This document shows positions 1 through 5,994 of a stretch of 8,836 nucleotides of DNA, piece by piece. The stretch covers positions 1-8,836 of the forward strand of contig LVAZ01000239.1 in assembly GCA_001603055.1 (NCBI GenBank). The letters are read 5' to 3'. The position numbers were made by a program, and so were the translations under genes. This DNA is from Victivallales bacterium Lenti_02 (GTDB lineage Bacteria; Verrucomicrobiota; Lentisphaeria; Oligosphaerales; Lenti-02). Within the stretch, counting starts at the first letter, position 1; every line of letters begins with the position of its first letter. The notes under the pieces are model-generated. The model did no database searches. It was not told the DNA's origin and worked only from the letters and a program-made list of their open reading frames with translations.

Positions 1-2108
1 GCCATGAACAGGGGCTTCTCGCCCTGCCCCGCCCAGACCCGGAGCCACTCGCGCAGGTCCTGCAACTCCGGCCAGCCGAGGTAGTTGTTCAGGTTGTAGA
101 TTTCGCCGCTCTTGCCGCAGGCGTGGTTGTAGGTGGGACGGGTGGGGTCCAGCGAACGGACGAAGGCGTTGGATTTCAGCATCGCCTCCTCCTTCCGGGC
201 CGAGGTGGAATCGGGCGCGAACTCCATCCTGCCGTCCAGCACCAGGGGATTCTGGTCCTGGCGGTAGCAGTTCAAATTCATGTTCATGCGCCACATGACC
301 AGCGAGGGATGATTCCAGTTCTGGCGCACGCACGGCTCGACGATGGCCGACCACGGATTCCAGACATCGGGCTGGTCGACCCGCTGATAGACGGTGAGGC
401 CGAGGGGACTGATGGCGGCCAGCATGCCAAGTTCGTCGCAGACCTCGAGGAAATGCCGGTTGACGCCGTGGCGTCCGGGCCGGTCGACCTCTTCGAGATA
501 GACGAAGTTGAAGCCCGCCGCCAGGGCCCCCTGCACCCAGTGGCGCATGGCCTCCTTGCTGCCCCAGTTCCCCTTGCGCGGCCAGTAGGCGCAGGGCACC
601 AGATTCAGCTTCACCCCGTTCAGATAGAAATACCTGCCGCGAATCTCGAACTCGCGGAAGCCGAAGGTTTCGGGCAGGGTCTGGTCCACCACCTTGCCGC
701 CCCCGAGCAGCGTCAGGGTGAAGGTGTAGAGCTTCGGCCGACCGATGTCCCAGAACTCGGCTTCGGGCCAGGTGTCGCTGGCGACGATGATGCCGCCGAG
801 CTGATCCACCCTGCCAGTGAAACTCTTCACCACCCGGTCGCCGTCGCGCACATCGCAGCGGACCGAGAAGAAATCGCCGGGAATGACAAAGCCGTCAGGC
901 AGATCGAGGGGGGGCGCGGTCACCGTCAGCCGCCGGTCCGCCGCCGTGGTCACGATCCGGCAGTCGCCGAGCCGGAGCTGGGCGGGTTCGGATTCCAGAA
1001 ACACATCGCCCACGATCCCCGTGGCGAAAAGCTGCGCCTGCCAGGATTTGGACGGACGGGTGAGGAGCGTGGGCAGCACATTCCAGAAATCCCGCGCCTC
1101 GACCAGAACCGCCAGATCGAGCTTCTCGCCCGGCTTCGCCCAGCGGGTCACGTCCACGCTTCCGCCCATGAACCCCAATTCACCGACACGCTCCCCTCCG
1201 CAGTAGACCTTGGCATCGGTGGACAGACGGTCGAAAGTGAGCCGAATGCTCCGTCCCGTCCAGTCGGCGGGAATCTCGACCGGACGCCGGAACCAGCCGA
1301 ACCGGAGGCCCTGCGGGTTCTTCCGGGCCTCGTCCTGCTCGTGCCAGTACACGCGCCCCTTCCAGGAGCCGGGGACCTTGGTGAATCCCCAGGCATCGTC
1401 GGTCGGCGGGGCCAGCCCGGCCGCCGCCGGCCGTTCCACCTTGACGATGCGCAGATTGTCGATCCAGACCGTGCCCTTGCAGCCGGAAGAGGAACCATGA
1501 TTGCGGAGGATGAGAATCTTCACCGCCGTCGTGTCGGCAGGCAGATAGAACTCGCACTCGACGGTCTGCCAGCCTTCCTTCTTGGGGAAGGCCCCGCAAC
1601 GGGCGGTGTAGAACTTGTAGTCCCTGGCGTCCTGCACCTCGATGTGCAGGTCGCCTCGTTCCATCTCCAGCCACATCTCCGCGCGCAGCACCAGCTTGGT
1701 CCCGGTGGGAATCCCCTCGACGACGCGCGTGAGGTGGTAGAAGTTGGTGGCCTTGGGGATATCGAGTTCCACCTTCATGCTCGAGTCCCCGTGCTGTTTG
1801 CGTTCGGGGTCGGTGCCGACCTGAATGCTGCCGCCGGGAATCGCGCCCACTTCCCAGGCAGCGACCGTGTCGGCCTCGATGCCGTCCGCGAAGAAGGTCT
1901 CCACCTCCTCGACCGGGGCCAGGCGCGGCTCGGAACGGAATTGCCAGAGCCCGTTGAGGCAGATTCTACCCCGGTGCGTGGAATGCACCTGCCACGCCTT
2001 GCCGGAACTCCATTCCGGGTAGGCCCCGTCGGGCAGAGGCGGCTCGGTCGCCAAAACCCCAACTGCAAGGGAAACCAACAGGGACAGTCTGCCGCAAGTC
2101 GCTCTCAT
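1..2108 (-). CDS. Exported glycoside hydrolase family 2-like protein with inserted carbohydrate-binding domain (3' end cut by window)
   Basis: I read 702 complete codons by reverse-complement translation; the frame is open to the window edge. Residues 1-20 form a signal peptide (basic start, then LSLLVSLAVGVLA). The GH2 opening motif LNGLWQFR lies at 51-58. A beta-sandwich resembling CBM4/9-type domains follows at about 70-225, ending in WIDNLRI (215-221). The sugar-binding domain resumes at WGFTKVPGSW (240-249). An immunoglobulin-like domain runs to about 490, and the TIM barrel starts near YFYLNGVKLNL (about 494-504), with CDELGML at 557-563. The strand 4 region reads NHPSLVMWRMNMN (599-611). 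Ordinary GH2 enzymes have W-S-L-G-N-E here, so Asn611 sits where the acid/base Glu belongs. The last residues, KPLFM (698-702), immediately precede the usual nucleophile segment, which is outside the window. The start at 2108 has a GGAG ribosome site and gives the signal peptide. Substrate cannot be inferred; activity may be non-classical or lost. Confidence 0.85.
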   Translation of the reverse strand, partial: MRATCGRLSLLVSLAVGVLATEPPLPDGAYPEWSSGKAWQVHSTHRGRICLNGLWQFRSEPRLAPVEEVETFFADGIEADTVAAWEVGAIPGGSIQVGTDPERKQHGDSSMKVELDIPKATNFYHLTRVVEGIPTGTKLVLRAEMWLEMERGDLHIEVQDARDYKFYTARCGAFPKKEGWQTVECEFYLPADTTAVKILILRNHGSSSGCKGTVWIDNLRIVKVERPAAAGLAPPTDDAWGFTKVPGSWKGRVYWHEQDEARKNPQGLRFGWFRRPVEIPADWTGRSIRLTFDRLSTDAKVYCGGERVGELGFMGGSVDVTRWAKPGEKLDLAVLVEARDFWNVLPTLLTRPSKSWQAQLFATGIVGDVFLESEPAQLRLGDCRIVTTAADRRLTVTAPPLDLPDGFVIPGDFFSVRCDVRDGDRVVKSFTGRVDQLGGIIVASDTWPEAEFWDIGRPKLYTFTLTLLGGGKVVDQTLPETFGFREFEIRGRYFYLNGVKLNLVPCAYWPRKGNWGSKEAMRHWVQGALAAGFNFVYLEEVDRPGRHGVNRHFLEVCDELGMLAAISPLGLTVYQRVDQPDVWNPWSAIVEPCVRQNWNHPSLVMWRMNMNLNCYRQDQNPLVLDGRMEFAPDSTSARKEEAMLKSNAFVRSLDPTRPTYNHACGKSGEIYNLNNYLGWPELQDLREWLRVWAGQGEKPLFM

Positions 2109-2116
2109 TGCCGTTA

Positions 2117-2120
2117 CTCC
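2117..2120 (-). promoter_or_regulatory. Ribosome binding site of the GH2-like gene
   Basis: On the minus strand GGAG lies 8 bases before the ATG at 2108. It decides the start. The same frame is open upstream to another ATG at 2210, but that one has no clear Shine-Dalgarno sequence, and it would add 34 residues in front of the signal peptide. Confidence 0.6.
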
Positions 2121-2271
2121 GTGGTGGGGGTGCAGGGAGCAACTGTAGCCCCACTGCCATCCCCTGCCAGCATGGCGGCACAACTTGCACACGGCCGCCC
2201 CTTCCTTCATACCAGGCGTTGCCTCAGCGGAATCGGAAGTGCGGCTCCGGGCTTGCTGGCCTGCCTCGCGC

Positions 2272-2285
2272 CGGGGCCGACCCCG
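2272..2285 (-). other. Short GC hairpin downstream of the complete paralogue
   Basis: CGGGG and CCCCG form a perfect 5-bp stem around a four-base loop (TCGG on the minus strand), about 90 bases past the stop at 2376. No run of T follows it, so I do not call it an intrinsic terminator. It could be chance in GC-rich DNA. Confidence 0.25.
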
Positions 2286-2375
2286 TGTTCGAGACGCCCC
2301 GGTTCCGGCCGGCCCTGTCCGCTTAAAACGCTGGAAGGCGCGGGATATGTCGCCTCCGGCTGATGTGCGGCGAAG

Positions 2376-2517
2376 TCACTGTGCGTTGGCCTGGGCCAGC
2401 CGTTCGGGGAACAGCCGCTCCAGCAAGTCCAACGTCTCCGGCGTGGCCGCCGGATGCCGCGAGATGGCGCGGACCAGGGCGTTCATCGCCTCGTCGGAAC
2501 CCTTGCGCCGCTCCCCG
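2376..2517. repeat. 3'-end high-identity tract, copy 1 (partner 5853-5994)
   Basis: The last 142 bp of the complete paralogue align without gaps to 5853-5994 with 8 mismatches that I can count (about 94%). The tract starts at the stop codon; the flanking 3' non-coding DNA is unrelated in the two copies. The coding sequence just upstream in the gene is clearly less similar. Confidence 0.75.
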
Positions 2518-5500
2518 CCCACATAGAACCAGTCGTATTTTTCGGGCGTCGCCTTGCTGCCCTCCCACAGGGCGGTGATGGCGGACTCCAGTTCGCCAAG
2601 ACGCAGGTAGGCATTCGCCATGGCCAGCCAGGATTCCGGCGGATTCCAGCCCGAACGATCAAACTGCTTGCTGTAGCCAATGACCCGGCGCTCGTAGCCG
2701 GGAATGAAGTCGAGGCCAACTGCCTGGACCATATAGCTGTACGGATCGCGGACCGGCACCCCCTGCCCCACCAGGTAGCTGACGAGATACCGTTCCACCA
2801 GGGCCGCATCCACCGTCGCCCCCGACTGGTCGAGAAATTCTTTGATCTGGAAACCAAAACGGAGCGAACCGCGCTGCCGGAACAACCGCCACACCGCCTC
2901 CGTCCGCGCGGCCCCGTCGGCGATCCGGCCCAGCTCCGCAATCTGGGGCAGAAACGAGTCCGAGTATTGGTCCCAGACCGCCACGCCCTGCGCCTGAATC
3001 CAGGTTTTTACGCCGCGCTGGAGTTCCCGGTGGTAGGAATGGCGCTCCGGGTTCTGGTGCTCGGCGACGAAATCCAGGAGCAGGCCCCGGTGGGGAATGG
3101 GCTTGACGAGGGGGACCACATGCTCCCGGCTGTACCGCCAACTGGTGTTGGACTGGTTGTTGCCGGTGAGTTGGCGGCAGTAGTGCAGGCGCAACTTGGC
3201 CAGGATTTTCTCGGTGGCGAACAGGTCATTGACCTCCTCGGCCGGCAGGGTGTCCGCGCCGGGAATGTCGGCGAGGGTCAGCCCGTCGAGCCGGGCCAGA
3301 CCGGCGTCGATCTCCCCGTCGCCGAGTTCGCTGGCGACCGGGGCCTCCTGCATGAAGGCCCAACTGATGGGGCCGAGATAGGCGGCCACCCGGTCCTGGA
3401 ACGCGGCGGGAACCTCGTCCGGGGCCTCGTCCATCCAGCGGATGAAGGACTGCACCAGCACCTCCCGGCGGCGCAGCTCGATGATCGTGTCCAGCACCGT
3501 GTCCGCCACCTCGGGCGCATCGGCCAGGGGCACGTTGCAGATGAGATCCCCCAGATAGGCGTACACGCGCGCGTCCACCTCCCGCATGGCCAGCATCACC
3601 TGGCGCAGAACCGGCACCGCCGCCGCATAGTCCTTGTCCGCAAGCAGCCCCAACCCCCGGCGGCCCGCTTCCCTCTGGGGACCGGCATACAGCATGACTT
3701 CCACCGCCAGCCGGTCCGGATCGAGCTTGGCCCTCCCGCACACGACGGCGTCCGGCTGGAAGCCAAGCTGGCGGAGAACCGCCAGCGCCTCCGCGTCCTG
3801 CCCTGCCCCCCAGCAACCAATCAGCAGGATGGTCTGCCAGAACTCCGCCGGGTATTCCGGGTCGTTCTCGGCCAGATAGCCCTCGCAAACCGCACGGAGA
3901 GTCGCCGGCGCCTCCGGCCGCGCCATGATCTCCTGCCATGTTTCGCCCTCGGACAGCAGATCGAGCAGGGAGAGCCAGAAATGATGGGGGGCATACGTGT
4001 CGAATCGACCGGTGCGGGCCGCCTCCAGTCCAAGATGATAGGTCCATGAGGGCGAACCGCGCCAGCGCGGCCGATAGGCCCAGCGCAGTTTGTCATAGGC
4101 ATCGCCCCAGTCGAGCTGGGCGGCGATGGCCCGGTCGAACCAGACCCGCGTCGGCTCCTCGGCATGGCCGGCCATGGCCACGACGATCATCTCGGTGGCG
4201 GATTCGGGGAACTCGGGATGCAGTTGCCAGGCCTTGGTCAGTTCCTGCTTCGCCACGCCGAGATGCTCGGCGAAGCCCCGCCAGCCCTCTTTCGTCACCG
4301 TGTTCGCGTAGCCGCCCCCGCGGGCGTTCCAGGCTTCGCCGATGCGCCAGCAGCCGGTATAGTGGGCGAGAATCCAGGGGTCGGTGTTCGGCAAAGCCGC
4401 CATCTTCTCGACCACCTGCCGTTTCTCGGCCAGCGTCATGGCGTTCCAGTCGAGATTGAAGAGAAAGACGAAATAGCGCTGCTTGCCGGCGGCGAAGTCA
4501 GGCTCGCCAGCGGATTCGGCGAAAAGCGCCACCAACTGGCTGCCGAGTTCGCCGAGCCGTTCCTTCTCCTCCGGCTTGCCGGACTTCTTCAGCAAGGCCA
4601 GATGGCGCCGCAAGGCTGGCAGTTTGGCGGAGGCTGGGTAGGAACTGGCCCGCACCGCTTCCCAGGCCGCGTGCAGGAGGGGCGCGGCGGCGCTGTCCCC
4701 CTCCAGATATTGGGCGAGGTTGGCAAACCGATATTGCAGGACAGGGTCCTGGCAGCCGAGGGACTGGATGTAGTAGAGCCGCTCGCGCAAGTCCACCATC
4801 AGGCTCAGGGAATTGTCGCCGGCCATGCGTTCCGCCCAGCGTTCCTGAAACTCCAGCACGACGGCATCCCACTTCGGATCGCGGTGCCCATGCGTCTCGT
4901 ACTGCCGTTTCTCAATTGCCATGCAGGCGGCTTTCAGGGCGGCCTTGTGGGTTTTGCTCGTCCCCGCCTCCGGACCGTCCGGGAAGGGCAGACCGTGCGG
5001 CCCGGTATCCTGCCTCTCGATATCCTGTTTCCGCTGCCGGGCCTGTTCCCGCTCGACATTGGCCACTTGCTTCGCGCCTGCCGGCGGGGTGAAAACAAAA
5101 GTGCCGTCGGGAACGGCCGGGTCCAGGCGCCAGTCGTCGAACACCAATTCCATCACCAGATTGGCGGTGCCCCCCGGACCCTTTGCCGGGGCCTCCATCT
5201 TCAGCGCCATGCGCCGGAGCAGAGGGGAATCGCCAGCCGTAAGGAAAACGGCAAGACGATTCTGGGCAAAGCTCGCATCCAGCCGGTGCAGCTCGACCCC
5301 ATCCTCCGTCTCCGTGCCGCCATACGTGCATTCCCTCGCGCCCGCCAGCAGCGTGGCCAGCGAATGCTGTCCCAGCCACAGGCTTGTCAGCCCCCGACCG
5401 GTCATCAGCATCGCCTCCGCCTGCGGCGGGCGGAACAAGTCCGCCGGGGCATAGCCCGCCACCTCGGTCCGCTGGTAGATACTAGGTTCCACCAGCAGAC

Positions 5501-5795
5501 GGAACCAGGCGGTTCCATCGGCCACCGTGAGTTCCTCGGTTTCCTCCCCTTTCGTCTCGACCCGGAAGAATCCCGGCCGCGCCGCCTGAATGACCGTTTC
5601 CTCGGCGACCATCGCCCTCTTCCCGAGAAAACCCCGCCGCGTCTGCACCAGGGAAATGGCCTGGGCCCTGGCCAGAACGGCATCCGCCCGCCCGACCAGC
5701 TCCCGGCTCTTCGCGTCCAGCTCCAGTACCTGAGACGAGCAGACCAATCCGCAAAGGAGGGCGACGGCTGAATAACGAACTACCCGGTCACGCAT
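2376..5795 (-). CDS. Large exported protein: N-terminal LolA-like (DUF2092-like) domain plus long helical TPR-like region
   Basis: This is a complete 1139-residue protein of unknown function. Residues 1-21 look like a Sec signal peptide (MRDRVVR, then a hydrophobic YSAVALLCGLVC); the cysteines are not in a good lipobox. Residues about 30-245 resemble the LolA-like fold of DUF2092. The evidence is the RPGFFRVE segment (73-80), ECTYGG (155-160), and the closing DWRLDP (221-226) and FVFTPPAGA (233-241). A basic, charged linker (about 245-285) follows. From about 285 to the end the protein is mostly helical. Weak TPR-like units appear at 718-751 (KDYAAAVPVLRQVM) and 1056-1081 (NAYLRLGELESAITALW). 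Other landmarks are HGHRDPKWD (302-310) and YRPRW (574-578), the latter reminiscent of PRW motifs in some TPR-like bacterial proteins. The start has a GGGGAG ribosome site and no in-frame ATG just upstream. The gene lies 57 bp downstream of its tandem paralogue and is probably co-transcribed with it. A scaffold or lipid/lipoprotein-binding role is conceivable but unproven. Confidence 0.85.
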   Translation of the reverse strand: MRDRVVRYSAVALLCGLVCSSQVLELDAKSRELVGRADAVLARAQAISLVQTRRGFLGKRAMVAEETVIQAARPGFFRVETKGEETEELTVADGTAWFRLLVEPSIYQRTEVAGYAPADLFRPPQAEAMLMTGRGLTSLWLGQHSLATLLAGARECTYGGTETEDGVELHRLDASFAQNRLAVFLTAGDSPLLRRMALKMEAPAKGPGGTANLVMELVFDDWRLDPAVPDGTFVFTPPAGAKQVANVEREQARQRKQDIERQDTGPHGLPFPDGPEAGTSKTHKAALKAACMAIEKRQYETHGHRDPKWDAVVLEFQERWAERMAGDNSLSLMVDLRERLYYIQSLGCQDPVLQYRFANLAQYLEGDSAAAPLLHAAWEAVRASSYPASAKLPALRRHLALLKKSGKPEEKERLGELGSQLVALFAESAGEPDFAAGKQRYFVFLFNLDWNAMTLAEKRQVVEKMAALPNTDPWILAHYTGCWRIGEAWNARGGGYANTVTKEGWRGFAEHLGVAKQELTKAWQLHPEFPESATEMIVVAMAGHAEEPTRVWFDRAIAAQLDWGDAYDKLRWAYRPRWRGSPSWTYHLGLEAARTGRFDTYAPHHFWLSLLDLLSEGETWQEIMARPEAPATLRAVCEGYLAENDPEYPAEFWQTILLIGCWGAGQDAEALAVLRQLGFQPDAVVCGRAKLDPDRLAVEVMLYAGPQREAGRRGLGLLADKDYAAAVPVLRQVMLAMREVDARVYAYLGDLICNVPLADAPEVADTVLDTIIELRRREVLVQSFIRWMDEAPDEVPAAFQDRVAAYLGPISWAFMQEAPVASELGDGEIDAGLARLDGLTLADIPGADTLPAEEVNDLFATEKILAKLRLHYCRQLTGNNQSNTSWRYSREHVVPLVKPIPHRGLLLDFVAEHQNPERHSYHRELQRGVKTWIQAQGVAVWDQYSDSFLPQIAELGRIADGAARTEAVWRLFRQRGSLRFGFQIKEFLDQSGATVDAALVERYLVSYLVGQGVPVRDPYSYMVQAVGLDFIPGYERRVIGYSKQFDRSGWNPPESWLAMANAYLRLGELESAITALWEGSKATPEKYDWFYVGGERRKGSDEAMNALVRAISRHPAATPETLDLLERLFPERLAQANAQ
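2985..3521. repeat. Central high-identity tract, copy 1 (partner 6459-6995)
   Basis: This tract encodes residues 759-937 of the complete paralogue. It aligns without gaps to 6459-6995 (offset 3474 bp). Only 13 of 179 residues differ, and 3369-3470 is identical to 6843-6944 over 102 bp, synonymous positions included. Confidence 0.85.
5314..5380. repeat. LolA-domain high-identity island, copy 1 (partner 8770-8836)
   Basis: These 67 bp align to 8770-8836 with 4 mismatches (about 94%), although the rest of the LolA-like domain visible in both copies is only about one third identical in protein. It encodes the segment around ATLLAGA and ECTYGG. It may extend past the window edge in the partner. 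Confidence 0.7.
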
Positions 5796-5801
5796 GACAA
5801 T

Positions 5802-5807
5802 CTCCCC
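5802..5807 (-). promoter_or_regulatory. Ribosome binding site of the complete paralogue
   Basis: GGGGAG on the minus strand sits 6 bases before the ATG at 5795. It lies inside the 57-bp gap (5796-5852) after the stop of the upstream paralogue. That gap shows no hairpin-plus-T-tract terminator, so read-through from the upstream gene is plausible. Confidence 0.65.
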
Positions 5808-5852
5808 AACTATCCAGTAGACAACACGTATGCCGCCGTTCGTCTTCCCGGT

Positions 5853-5994
5853 TCACTGCGCGTTGACCTGGGCCAGACGTTCGGGAAACAGCCGCTCCAG
5901 CAAGTCCAGCGTCTCCGGCGTGGCCGCCGGATGCCGCGAGATGGCGCGGATCAGGGCCTTCATCGCCTCGTCGGAACCCTTGCACCGCTCCCCG
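5853..5994. repeat. 3'-end high-identity tract, copy 2 (partner 2376-2517)
   Basis: This is the partner of the tract at 2376-2517, offset 3477 bp. Identity stops abruptly at the stop codon, which marks the downstream limit of shared sequence between the two genes. Confidence 0.75.

Larger units (their letters stand above)
2109..2375. other. Intergenic gap between the paralogue pair and the GH2-like gene
   Basis: This is 267 bp without a supportable gene. It holds a short GC hairpin at 2272-2285, an 8-bp GGCCGGCC palindrome at 2307-2314, and a close repeat of TGGCAG on the minus strand about 50-65 bases before the GH2-like start codon. No convincing -35/-10 pair, sigma-54 element or U-tract terminator is visible. 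The gap is long enough for the hydrolase to have its own promoter, so co-transcription with the upstream paralogues is undecided. Confidence 0.6.

Noticed and set aside
2150..2175. Possible sigma-54-like promoter (repeated TGGCAG on the minus strand) before the GH2-like gene
   Set aside because: The spacing and -12 bases do not fit the GG-N10-GC rule with a TTGC element, so the match is within chance for GC-rich DNA.
2272..2285. Intrinsic terminator after the complete paralogue
   Set aside because: The stem is only 5 bp and no T-tract follows on the minus strand.
123..2363. Long plus-strand open frame of 746 codons opposite the GH2-like gene
   Set aside because: It is a GC-rich antisense shadow: it has no recognisable domain, while the minus strand here reads as a clear GH2-like protein with signal peptide and ribosome site.
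2454..5771. Two plus-strand open frames of over 500 codons (2454-4049 and 4164-5771) opposite the complete paralogue
   Set aside because: Low-complexity His/Arg/Pro/Gln-rich translations without domain motifs. The minus-strand frame is complete, has a ribosome site and is conserved with its paralogue.
5738..5795. Lipoprotein signal on the complete paralogue (two Cys in the N-terminal hydrophobic stretch)
   Set aside because: The residues before C15 and C19 (ALL and GLV) do not match a lipobox, which needs a small residue at -1; a signal peptidase I site is more likely.
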